Source: CAZESH01 sp964514665
Lineage (GTDB): Bacteria > Bacillota > Bacilli > Paenibacillales > KCTC-25726
Direction: 5' to 3'
DNA: 5,178 bases
Assembly (NCBI GenBank): GCA_964514665.1
Contig: CAZESH010000305.1
Coordinates: 1 to 5,178, forward strand
This document shows, piece by piece, positions 1 to 5,178 of the stretch (its first letter is position 1; every line of letters starts with the position of its first letter). The notes under the pieces are model-generated. The model was not told the DNA's origin. It ran no database searches and saw nothing but the letters and a program-made list of their open reading frames with translations. Both the position numbers and the translations under genes were made by a program.

Positions 1-920
1 ACGTAGTTGCCGTTGCTCACGGTCACGAAGTGCGGCAGCAGCGTACCGTTTTGATCAAGCACGGGAAAGTAGCGCTGATGCTCCCGCATGGAGGTGATCA
101 ATACCTCCTGGGGTATGCTCAGAAAAGCGGGATCAAAGCTGCCGAACAGAGCGGTCGGATATTCAACCAGGAACAGTACTTCCTCAAGCAGATCCTCTTT
201 AATGGAAATATTCCAGCTTTTGCTGTCGGCAAGCTCATGCAGCTGCCGCAAAATCAGTTCCTGGCGCTCCTCCGGATCGGCAATCACAAACTGCTCCTTC
301 AAACGATCGGCGTAGCTGGCGGCGTCGGCAAGCTCAACCTGCGAACCGAGAAAGCGGTGTCCTCTTGTCACCCTGCCGGATGAAACACCCGTGATTTCAA
401 ATGGAATAACGTCCGAGCCGAACAGCGCCACAATCCAGCGAATCGGCCGTACAAACTTCAGATCATGGCTTCCCCAGCGCATGTTCTTGGGAAAATTCAT
501 CGAGTGGACAATGCTTTTCAAACCTTCCGCCACAATATCCTTGGTCTCCACGCCTTTGCTGCTTTTGGCGGCATGAACATATTCAACACCTGCCAGCTCC
601 TTGAAGAAAAGCTGCTCTGGCTCCACACCCTGACTGCGGGCAAATCCAAGCGCGGCCTTCGTCCAGGCGCCGGACTCGTCCAAGGCGATTTTCCGCGAGG
701 GACCTTTGATTTCTTCATTCATATCCGCTTGTTTTTCCGCTACGTCACGAACGAGCACGGAGATTCTCCGCGGTGTCGCATAAGGGGTAATCCCGCTGAA
801 CGATACTCTCGAGTCGGTAAGCCAAGCGGATACCTTTTGCGTCAACTGCTCCACCGCTCCGCGAATAAAGCGTGCGGGAATTTCCTCCATGCCGATCTCA
901 AACAGCAGATGCTTCGTCAT
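1..920 (-). CDS. glyS: Glycyl-tRNA synthetase beta subunit, N-terminal part (runs off the left edge)
   Basis: This is the beta subunit of the bacterial heterotetrameric (alpha2beta2) glycyl-tRNA synthetase, a cytoplasmic enzyme that charges tRNA-Gly. The alpha subunit carries the catalytic site and the beta subunit mainly binds tRNA. I translated the whole stretch by hand: 306 codons are open, with no frameshift. It begins MTKHLLFEIGMEEIPAR, the typical GlyS start, followed by family-typical blocks at about residues 49-54 (TPRRIS), 71-80 (IKGPSRKIAL), 143-149 (FPKNMRW), 158-168 (RPIRWIVALFG), 187-192 (GHRFLG), 251-256 (LVEYPT) and 279-287 (REHQRYFPV). GlyS is usually about 690 residues, so a little under half is visible and the C-terminal domains lie outside. 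The ATG at 920 follows a strong AAAGGGGGAG site six bases upstream. The start overlaps the end of glyQ by 23 bases, which implies one message and coupled translation. Confidence 0.96.
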   Translation of the reverse strand, partial: MTKHLLFEIGMEEIPARFIRGAVEQLTQKVSAWLTDSRVSFSGITPYATPRRISVLVRDVAEKQADMNEEIKGPSRKIALDESGAWTKAALGFARSQGVEPEQLFFKELAGVEYVHAAKSSKGVETKDIVAEGLKSIVHSMNFPKNMRWGSHDLKFVRPIRWIVALFGSDVIPFEITGVSSGRVTRGHRFLGSQVELADAASYADRLKEQFVIADPEERQELILRQLHELADSKSWNISIKEDLLEEVLFLVEYPTALFGSFDPAFLSIPQEVLITSMREHQRYFPVLDQNGTLLPHFVTVSNGNY

Positions 921-1803
921 CTTGAGCTCCCCCTTTGCCTTTTAACAGCGGAAATCCGAGTTTTTCCCGCGATTCATAATAGGTTGCCGCGCATTGACGG
1001 GCCAGATTTCGTACCCGCATGATGTAGCCCGTTCGCTCCGTTACGCTGATGGCGCCCCGGGCGTCCAGCAGATTAAAGGCATGCGAGCATTTCAGCACGT
1101 AATCGTAGGCGGGAAAAATCAAATCGTTCTCCATCGTCTTCTTCGCTTCTTCCTCATACATGTTGAAAAGCGTGAACAGCAGCTTGGTATCGGAAACCTC
1201 GAACGTGTATTTGGAATGCTCATATTCCGGCTGGTGAAAAACATCGCCGTAGCTGACGCCTTCCACCCATTCAAGATCGAATACATTTTCCTTTTCCTGA
1301 ATGTAAGATGCCAACCGCTCCAATCCGTAGGTGATCTCCACGGCGACCGGATCGGCATCAAGTCCGCCAACCTGCTGGAAATAGGTGAACTGGGTGATCT
1401 CCATGCCGTCCAGCCATACTTCCCAGCCCAAGCCCCAGGCTCCCAGCGTCGGCGCTTCCCAGTTATCCTCGACGAAGCGGATGTCGTGGTGAAGCGGATC
1501 AAGTCCGAGCCGCTTCAGGCTTTCCAAATAGATCTCCTGGATATTATCGGGCGAAGGCTTCATGATCACCTGAAATTGGTGATGCTGATACAAGCGGTTC
1601 GGATTTTCCCCGTATCGGCCGTCTGCCGGTCTGCGCGAGGGCTCCACATAAGCGACGTTCCACGGCTCCGGACCGATACTGCGCAGGAATGTCATCGGAT
1701 TCATCGTTCCCGCGCCTTTCTCTACATCATACGGCTGCATAATGACACATTTTTGTTCCGCCCAGAAATTTTGCAGGGTCAAAATCATTTGCTGGAAATT
1801 CAT
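898..1803 (-). CDS. glyQ: Glycyl-tRNA synthetase alpha subunit
   Basis: This is the catalytic alpha subunit of the class II glycyl-tRNA synthetase; it forms glycyl-adenylate and works with GlyS. The protein is 301 residues, the usual family length. Family-typical stretches, in order, are YDVEKGAGTM (25-34), RSIGPEPW (41-48), VEPSRRPADGRYGENPNR (53-70), YQHHQFQVIMKPSP (72-85), FVEDNWE (110-116), GLGWEVWLDGMEITQFTYFQQ (124-144) and GLERLASYIQ (160-169), the last carrying the class II motif 3 arginine region. The ATG at 1803 is chosen because MNFQQMILTLQNFW matches the usual GlyQ N-terminus. An AAGGAG ribosome site lies 12 bases upstream (1821-1816), a slightly long spacing. An in-frame GTG at 1824 sits on that site and is not the start. 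The gene is controlled by the T-box leader directly upstream and followed by glyS with a 23-base overlap. Confidence 0.97.
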   Translation of the reverse strand: MNFQQMILTLQNFWAEQKCVIMQPYDVEKGAGTMNPMTFLRSIGPEPWNVAYVEPSRRPADGRYGENPNRLYQHHQFQVIMKPSPDNIQEIYLESLKRLGLDPLHHDIRFVEDNWEAPTLGAWGLGWEVWLDGMEITQFTYFQQVGGLDADPVAVEITYGLERLASYIQEKENVFDLEWVEGVSYGDVFHQPEYEHSKYTFEVSDTKLLFTLFNMYEEEAKKTMENDLIFPAYDYVLKCSHAFNLLDARGAISVTERTGYIMRVRNLARQCAATYYESREKLGFPLLKGKGGAQDDEASAV

Positions 1804-1838
1804 CTTAAGGCACGACTCCTTCACTTTTTAATTGCATC

Positions 1839-1882
1839 AAAAAATCCCGTCCCCATGTTTGCCTGCCGCAAACATAGGGACG
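1839..1882 (-). terminator. T-box regulatory terminator before glyQ
   Basis: The minus strand forms a 15-bp stem, CGTCCCTATGTTTGC pairing with GCAAACATGGGGACG (one T-G wobble), around a five-base loop, followed by GGA and six T's. It is the conditional terminator of the glycine T-box. Its 5' arm (1882-1875) is the segment also needed for the antiterminator, so the two folds exclude each other. Confidence 0.94.
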
Positions 1883-2080
1883 AGAAGAGGATTCCCGCGG
1901 TTCCACCCTACTTGACCGAAGCATCAGCAGCTTCTGTCCGCTTTATTTCGATCATACTCCGGAATGCCGTTCGCCGCTGCCTTAGACCGGGCTTCCACCT
2001 TCCCCGGCTCGCTGGATCAAAAGGTTAAAACGACTACTCTTTTCCCTCATGGTATGACAATCACTATAAAATAATATTGT
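1839..2080 (-). ncRNA. Glycine T-box riboswitch leader of glyQS
   Basis: This leader RNA senses uncharged tRNA-Gly and decides between termination and read-through into glyQS. Stem I closes with TCATAC (2057-2052) pairing GTATGA (1957-1952). Its upper part has the AGCGAGCCGGGG...GCCCGG arrangement (about 2013-1987) typical of glyQS T-boxes. The GGC specifier, a glycine codon, is at 1968-1966, followed by A. Stem III is GAAGC/GCTTC (1934-1930 and 1922-1918). The T-box sequence AGGGTGGAACCGCG is at 1909-1896; its UGGA (1905-1902) fits a tRNA-Gly acceptor end UCCA. TAGGG (1910-1906) can pair with CCCTA (1879-1875) to form the antiterminator, which competes with the terminator at 1882-1839. Only a short linker separates stem I from stem III, so stem II is absent, as known for glyQS leaders. 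The start near 2080 is inferred from the promoter. Confidence 0.96.
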
Positions 2081-2085
2081 TAAAA

Positions 2086-2114
2086 ATTATAACACTTTAC
2101 TTTTCCCTCGTCAA
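2086..2114 (-). promoter_or_regulatory. Sigma-A promoter of glyQS
   Basis: On the minus strand TTGACG (2114-2109) and a perfect TATAAT (2091-2086) are separated by 17 bases, close to the vegetative consensus. Transcription should start near 2080, giving a leader of about 275 bases that contains the whole T-box. The promoter begins only about a dozen bases after the T-run of the preceding gene's terminator, so glyQS is insulated from upstream transcription. Confidence 0.85.
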
Positions 2115-2125
2115 AAAGCTCATAC

Positions 2126-2172
2126 AAAAACCGACTGCCACAACCCGCAAATCTGCAGATGATGGTGTCGGT
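2126..2172 (-). terminator. Terminator of the Xre-type regulator gene
   Basis: On the minus strand, directly after the TAG stop, ACCGAC-A-CCA (2172-2163) can pair with TGG-CA-GTCGGT (2140-2130), followed by a run of five T's (2130-2126). The loop is long and contains the 10-bp palindrome ATCTGCAGAT (2160-2151). It is imperfect, but its position just behind the stop codon and ahead of the glyQS promoter supports the call. Confidence 0.7.
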
Positions 2173-2174
2173 CA

Positions 2175-2522
2175 CTAATTTTCCTGGCTGGACTTGGCTC
2201 TCTTCTCTTGTAACAGGCGGTACATTTCCAGGTTTTCCTTCAAGTGCCCCGCTTCGTCCGGGGATAATTCCTCCTGCTCGCCATCGATGATCAAGCGGTT
2301 GATCCTGCTGTCCTGGCGATAGCTCATACTGCCTGTCATCAGCCAGTCGATCGATGCGCCGTATAAATCGGCAAGCAGCTTTAGGATTTCATTATCCGGC
2401 TGTGATTTGTCGTTCTCGTACTTGGAAATCGTCGTAGCGTCGATGCCGATCCGCTTGGCCACCATTTCTTGAGTCAAATGCTTGCGCTGTCTTGCCTGCT
2501 TTAATCTCGAACCAAATGTCAT
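2175..2522 (-). CDS. Xre/Cro-CI type helix-turn-helix transcriptional regulator
   Basis: This is a probable DNA-binding repressor of 115 residues. Residues 1-62 form a typical HTH_3 domain: FGSRLKQARQRKHLTQEMVAKRIG, then the recognition helix around DATTISKYEN (29-37), then a closing helix pair ending in DLYGASIDWLMTG (52-64). The C-terminal part (65-115) is charged. Its ELSPDEAGHLKENLEMYRLL stretch looks like a helical dimerisation tail, as in many small Bacilli Xre proteins. The ATG at 2522 is chosen because AGGGGTG lies eight bases upstream and the HTH domain begins right there. The frame stays open 55 codons further upstream, but that part is AT-rich, unlike any HTH protein, and covers the probable promoter region. 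Its target is unknown. It diverges from a small plus-strand membrane-protein ORF, so autoregulation and control of that neighbour are the simplest inference. A regulator is not part of the recO-glyQ interval in B. subtilis as I remember it. Confidence 0.9.
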   Translation of the reverse strand: MTFGSRLKQARQRKHLTQEMVAKRIGIDATTISKYENDKSQPDNEILKLLADLYGASIDWLMTGSMSYRQDSRINRLIIDGEQEELSPDEAGHLKENLEMYRLLQEKRAKSSQEN

Positions 2523-2540
2523 AGGCTGTTCACCCCTGAC

Positions 2541-2645
2541 TTCAAGTATACGAGATATGAAATGGCACCAAAACAAACTTGAAGATAATTCATATTTATA
2601 ATATAATATTGAATATACTTCATTATTCGTGAATATGGTTGGCAA
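2541..2645. promoter_or_regulatory. Divergent AT-rich control region with possible operator repeats
   Basis: This interval separates the minus-strand regulator gene from the plus-strand small ORF. It holds a 7-base direct repeat TGAATAT at 2610-2616 and 2630-2636 (period 20 bp), a TTCA...TGAA inverted pair at 2619-2622 and 2630-2633, another at 2589-2592 and 2610-2613, and ATATGAA (2555-2561) facing TTCATAT (2589-2595). These lie over and just after the plus-strand promoter. For the minus-strand gene I see only weak promoter candidates: TTCACG (2633-2628) with TATTAT (2608-2603) at a 19-base spacing, or TATACT at 2550-2545. The operator role is inference. Confidence 0.35.
2579..2607 (+). promoter_or_regulatory. 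Plus-strand sigma-A promoter in front of the 36-codon ORF
   Basis: TTGAAG (2579-2584) and a perfect TATAAT (2602-2607) are 17 bases apart on the plus strand. The start would fall near 2614, giving a leader of about 55 bases to the ATG at 2669. The region is very AT-rich, so a TATAAT match alone means little, but correct spacing to a -35 element and a downstream ribosome site raise its weight. Confidence 0.6.
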
Positions 2646-2668
2646 AACTTTAAATCGGAGATGATGGA

Positions 2669-2779
2669 ATGAACAACCTGCCTCCAACAGTTTGGATCTG
2701 GTTAATCTGCAGCTTGGCTTGGCCGATTGCCATCTACTGTGAAATCAAAGACAGGAGGAACGAAAAAAAAGGCAGCTAG
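2669..2779 (+). CDS. Small single-span membrane protein, 36 residues, unrecognised
   Basis: I do not recognise a family. The plus-strand ATG at 2669 follows GGAG with an eight-base spacing (2657-2660), and a TTGAAG-17-TATAAT promoter lies upstream. The 36-residue product starts MNNLPPTVW. It has a hydrophobic segment at about residues 7-24 (VWIWLICSLAWPIAIYC) and ends in a strongly charged, mostly basic tail, EIKDRRNEKKGS. By the positive-inside rule this predicts one helix with the tail in the cytoplasm. It is the only plus-strand gene in the window: it diverges from the Xre-type regulator and converges on recO. Its last codons and stop are the recO terminator read on the other strand, with the A-run encoding lysines. 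Size and layout resemble small regulatory membrane peptides or type I toxins, but nothing in the sequence proves either. It could also be a chance ORF. Confidence 0.55.
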   Translation: MNNLPPTVWIWLICSLAWPIAIYCEIKDRRNEKKGS

Positions 2780-2784
2780 GCTGC
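2763..2784 (-). terminator. Rho-independent terminator of the era-recO cluster
   Basis: On the minus strand GCAGC (2784-2780), loop CTA, GCTGC (2776-2772), then C and eight T's (2770-2763), 15 bases after the recO stop. The stem is only 5 bp, but the T-run is long. A larger alternative pairing GGCAG (2794-2790) with CTGCC (2775-2771) is also possible. It overlaps the end of the plus-strand small ORF. Confidence 0.75.
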
Positions 2785-2799
2785 ATCGACTGCCGGACT

Positions 2800-3555
2800 T
2801 TATAAATCATATTTCTCCATCTGCTTTAGAAAATTTTTCGCTTTCCAGCTTCCGGTGCCCATATGCGCTTCCATGTAAGCATCCAGCGTTTTCTTCAATC
2901 CGAGCTTTGTTTCCCGTTTGACCTCGGTTTTGCCTAGTCTGCGCATATCTGTACGGGCCAACAAACGGAGCAGCTTCCAGACACTCTCCGCAAGCACTTG
3001 GGCATAGGGGTCTTTTCCACGGCAGGAGGAACAGATCACTCCTCCGGCTGTTGAGGAAAAAAACAGAGCGCCCCGCAGTTCGCTGCCGCAAAATACACAC
3101 TGCTCAAGCTGGGGATTATACCCGCTGTGGGATAGGACCTTAAGCTCCATAATATGCACGACGATTTGCGGATCCTTGTTGTCCTCGATCGCGTCCAGGG
3201 CCGATTTCAGTTGGTCAAACAGTATCGGGCTTACTTCTTTTTCTTCCAAGGTGCGGTCGATCATCTCCATCAGATAAGCGGAATAGGCGGCCTTATGCAA
3301 ATCCTCGCGGATGGCGTGATGGGAAGCAATAATATCCCCCTGATTCAAATTCCCCATTTGACCGGAAGAACGGTAGAACACAAATTGAGCATATGTAAAT
3401 AATTGTGCAATGGCGGAAAAGCGGCTTTTCAGCTTTTTCGCTCCCCTTGCCATCACACTGACTTTTCCCATCTCCCTTGTAAACAAAGTGAGAATTTTAT
3501 GCCCTTCCCCATAATCGTTTGTACGGATTACCAGCCCTTCAATATTGTACAGCAC
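2800..3555 (-). CDS. recO: DNA repair protein RecO
   Basis: RecO is a recombination mediator: with RecR (and RecF) it helps load RecA on SSB-coated single-stranded DNA at gaps and breaks, and it anneals complementary strands. The protein has 251 residues, the normal length. It opens with the OB-fold domain (about 1-80) in typical form, LYNIEGLVIRTNDYGEGHKI, then VMARGAKKLKSRF. A helical domain follows, and a zinc-binding module shows four cysteines at 153, 156, 175 and 178 (CVFC...CSSC). The start codon is GTG at 3555, chosen because GAAGAGG lies seven bases upstream and the next residues match the family N-terminus. It begins 23 bases after the yqzL stop, in the order era-yqzL-recO conserved in Bacilli. 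A hairpin with T-run follows the gene, so glyQS is not co-transcribed. Confidence 0.96.
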   Translation of the reverse strand: MLYNIEGLVIRTNDYGEGHKILTLFTREMGKVSVMARGAKKLKSRFSAIAQLFTYAQFVFYRSSGQMGNLNQGDIIASHHAIREDLHKAAYSAYLMEMIDRTLEEKEVSPILFDQLKSALDAIEDNKDPQIVVHIMELKVLSHSGYNPQLEQCVFCGSELRGALFFSSTAGGVICSSCRGKDPYAQVLAESVWKLLRLLARTDMRRLGKTEVKRETKLGLKKTLDAYMEAHMGTGSWKAKNFLKQMEKYDL

Positions 3556-3578
3556 CGCGCGCCTCTTCCCTTAATCAA

Positions 3579-3719
3579 CTATGAATCTTGCCTATCTTCA
3601 TCTCCGGGGTCGTCATTCTCGGTTTCCTCGCTGCGACTGGTTTCATCAAACTCCTTGTAAAGCAAATAAGCGTCGACATCCCCTGTTATGGTAAAAACAT
3701 TCCATGATAAATCTCGCAT
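3579..3719 (-). CDS. yqzL: YqzL family small protein
   Basis: A 46-residue protein of unknown function that sits between era and recO, as yqzL does in B. subtilis. Its opening, MRDLSWNVFTITGDVDAYLLYKE, has the form I remember for YqzL proteins (a short W-x-x-F-x-x-TG-x-x-x-x-YLLYKE core). The last 20 or so residues are highly acidic (EETENDDPGDEDRQDS) and probably disordered. I chose the ATG at 3719 because GGAAAGG lies nine bases upstream and family members start here. A second ATG three codons earlier (3728) directly abuts the same ribosome site and is less likely. The frame also stays open to an ATG at 3818, which would make 79 residues; see the finding on this. Position in the cluster implies co-transcription with era and recO. 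No catalytic or binding motif is visible. Confidence 0.85.
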   Translation of the reverse strand: MRDLSWNVFTITGDVDAYLLYKEFDETSRSEETENDDPGDEDRQDS

Positions 3720-3839
3720 GGCATTCATCCTTTCCGTAAGGAAATGACGCTTTTGCGGGTGCGGTTCATTATTAGGATGGTCCACCACGCGCAAAATATC
3801 CCATGCAATAACTGCCATGAATCAAGGCCTGCTCCCGCT

Positions 3840-4742
3840 TCAGCTTTCTTCGTAACGGAATCCCAGATCTTTCAAAACCCGTTCCTGATTGCGCCAATCC
3901 TTCTTAACCTTTACCCATAATTCAAGAAACGTCTTGGAGCCGAGCAGATTTTCGATATCGATGCGGGCTTGCTTGCCGATTTCTTTCAACAAAGCGCCCT
4001 GCTTTCCGATAACGATTCCCTTCTGCGAATCGCGCTCGACGAAAATCACCGCAGAAATATACACTGTTCCGTTTTCCTCCACACGCATGTCCTCGATCGT
4101 CACGGCGACGGAATGAGGAATTTCCTCGCGCGTCAGCCGCAGGATTTTCTCTCGGATCAGCTCGGCGCAGACAAACTGCTCGGGATGGTCGGTAACCTGA
4201 TCCGGAGGATAATACATCGGCCCCTCCGGCAAATATTTGCCGATCACATCTAGCAGCGTGTTGACGTTATTGCCTTGAAGCGCCGAAACGGGAACAATTT
4301 CGGCGAAATCATACAGCGCTTGATACTCTGAAATTACCGGCAGCAGCTGCTCCGGATGGACCTGATCGATTTTATTAAGCACGAGTATGACCGGTGTATG
4401 CACGGACTTCAAGCGCTCGATAATGAATTTGTCGCCGCCGCCCAAGCCATCCGCCACATCAACCAGAAACAGCACCGCCTCCACTTCCGAAAGCGCGCTT
4501 TCCGCCGTTTTCATCATATATCCGCCGAGCTTTGATTTGGGCTTGTGAATGCCGGGCGTGTCAAGAAATACGATTTGCATTTGCTCGGATGTGTAGACGC
4601 CGTGTATTTTGTTGCGTGTTGTTTGCGGTTTGTCCGACATGATCGCGATCTTTTGTCCGATAATTTGATTCATTAAAGTCGATTTGCCCACATTGGGCCT
4701 GCCGATAATCGCTACAAAGCCGGAACGAAACGGTTGTGGCAT
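3840..4742 (-). CDS. era: GTPase Era
   Basis: Era is an essential or near-essential GTPase that binds the 3' end of 16S rRNA and assists 30S subunit maturation, linking ribosome assembly to growth. The protein is 300 residues, the family length. The N-terminal GTPase domain has G1 GRPNVGKS (14-21), the switch I region with QTTRNKIHG (40-48), G3 DTPG (61-64), G4 NKID (123-126) and G5 SAL (153-155). The linker MYYPPDQVTD (176-185) is typical, and the C-terminal KH RNA-binding domain carries GIVIGKQG (242-249) and ends LKDLGFRYEES. All key residues are present. The ATG at 4742 has GGGAGG six bases upstream. It begins 24 bases after the stop of the membrane-protein gene upstream. The yqzL and recO genes follow on the same strand. 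Confidence 0.98.
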   Translation of the reverse strand: MPQPFRSGFVAIIGRPNVGKSTLMNQIIGQKIAIMSDKPQTTRNKIHGVYTSEQMQIVFLDTPGIHKPKSKLGGYMMKTAESALSEVEAVLFLVDVADGLGGGDKFIIERLKSVHTPVILVLNKIDQVHPEQLLPVISEYQALYDFAEIVPVSALQGNNVNTLLDVIGKYLPEGPMYYPPDQVTDHPEQFVCAELIREKILRLTREEIPHSVAVTIEDMRVEENGTVYISAVIFVERDSQKGIVIGKQGALLKEIGKQARIDIENLLGSKTFLELWVKVKKDWRNQERVLKDLGFRYEES

Positions 4743-4766
4743 GATGAACCTCCCTAGTTGAGATAA

Positions 4767-5178
4767 CTACATGTGATAAACGGAATAATAAGCCAGCACG
4801 GTGATCAAGCTCCCGGTCAAGGCCCCGCTCAGGAGCGAAAGCCCGGATCTTTCGGATTTCTCATAGAGCACAAGACAGATCATCAAAGAAAGCAAAAAGG
4901 ATAAGAGCAAAACCAGAGTCTCGGCTGCCAGCAGAGCCATAAGCGTGGAAATCGAAAAGGCCAGGGCGGCAATCAGACTCGGACGCATCCCGCGATTGCC
5001 GCCGGTCAGCGGCAGCCGGGTTTGCAGCACAGTCAGCACCAGCGCAACGAGGCAGAATAATATCCAGATCTTCTCCACACTCTCGGGCTGCACATGACGC
5101 TTGACTTGCCCGATCAGATTTTCGATCGGCTCGAAAAATATGACCAAGCCGACAGAGACGGCAAAAAACGCAGTGACC
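4767..5178 (-). CDS. Membrane protein, probable C-terminal part of a DgkA-family kinase with extra membrane helices (runs off the right edge)
   Basis: The visible 136 residues are the C-terminal part of a larger protein: the frame is open to the window edge. The first possible inner start, TTG at 5147, has no ribosome site and falls inside a hydrophobic helix, so the true start lies outside. Residues 1-15 (VTAFFAVSVGLVIFF, then EPIENLIG) resemble the last membrane helix of Gram-positive DgkA (diacylglycerol/undecaprenol kinase), whose gene precedes era in Bacillus. After a linker (about 16-36), four more hydrophobic segments appear near 37-51, 67-83, 87-105 and 112-131, ending AYYSVYHM. Standard DgkA proteins stop soon after their third helix, so this tail would be an addition. 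The DgkA link rests on one helix and on gene order, and could be wrong. The stop lies 24 bases before era, implying an operon. No cytidine deaminase gene (cdd) lies between them. Confidence 0.7.
   Translation of the reverse strand, partial: VTAFFAVSVGLVIFFEPIENLIGQVKRHVQPESVEKIWILFCLVALVLTVLQTRLPLTGGNRGMRPSLIAALAFSISTLMALLAAETLVLLLSFLLSLMICLVLYEKSERSGLSLLSGALTGSLITVLAYYSVYHM

Noticed and set aside
1804..1824. GTG at 1824 as an upstream start of glyQ, adding seven residues
   Set aside because: The GTG and next codons are the ribosome-binding site itself (GAAGGAG), and the GlyQ family begins at the ATG at 1803.
465..2028. Long plus-strand frames opposite glyS and glyQ (465-1022 and 994-2028)
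   Set aside because: They lie antisense to clearly identified synthetase genes and the T-box leader, and their translations show no recognisable domain.
2151..2160. Perfect 10-bp palindrome ATCTGCAGAT as an independent operator
   Set aside because: It sits in the loop of the terminator behind the regulator gene, with no second copy near a promoter. Chance or a terminator sub-fold explains it.
2523..2687. Long N-terminal extension of the Xre-type regulator starting at 2687
   Set aside because: It would place about 55 residues of AT-rich, promoter-containing DNA ahead of an HTH domain that normally begins at the N-terminus. A good ribosome site precedes the ATG at 2522.
2727..2921. Plus-strand frame across the recO end coding 64 residues
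   Set aside because: It overlaps recO in antisense and the convincing 36-codon ORF in another frame, has no good ribosome site, and its composition is not protein-like.
1..5178. CRISPR arrays, insertion sequences, tRNA or rRNA genes
   Set aside because: I saw no regularly spaced repeats, transposase-like protein, terminal inverted repeats or structural RNA genes other than the T-box leader.

Overview
The window is housekeeping DNA from a low-to-mid G+C Gram-positive bacterium of class Bacilli, most likely Paenibacillaceae (Paenibacillus or a close relative). Three things point there: the gene order [dgkA-like]-era-yqzL-recO-(insert)-glyQ-glyS, separate alpha and beta glycyl-tRNA synthetase subunits behind a T-box leader, and very Bacilli-like Era, RecO and GlyQ proteins. 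The assignment is made from remembered family features, not from a database search.

Nearly everything is on the minus strand, so transcription reads from high to low coordinates. From 5178 down to 2800 lies a tight cluster: the C-terminal part of a membrane protein that looks like the end of a diacylglycerol/undecaprenol kinase carrying extra membrane helices, then the GTPase era, the small gene yqzL and the repair gene recO. A short hairpin with eight T's (2763-2784) ends it. The cdd gene that sits between dgkA and era in Bacillus subtilis is absent.

Between recO and glyQ (about 2126-2780) is a small accessory module. An Xre-type repressor-like gene (minus strand, 2175-2522) diverges from an unreported 36-codon ORF on the plus strand (2669-2779). 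That ORF has a near-consensus promoter, a Shine-Dalgarno site and one hydrophobic segment followed by a basic tail. The AT-rich divergent region holds a repeated 7-mer at a 20-bp period and several TTCA/TGAA half-sites, which suggest a shared operator. The plus-strand ORF runs through the recO terminator on the opposite strand. This pair is the least conventional content of the window.

From about 2114 downward the glyQS transcription unit begins. It has a near-perfect sigma-A promoter, a glycine T-box riboswitch (GGC specifier, UGGA bulge, strong terminator), glyQ, and glyS overlapping it by 23 bases. glyS runs off the left edge with 306 of its codons visible and an intact frame. The operon is expected to be read through when uncharged tRNA-Gly accumulates. 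Apart from the recO-glyQ insert, the window is ordinary core genome: protein synthesis, ribosome maturation, recombination repair and lipid-carrier recycling.
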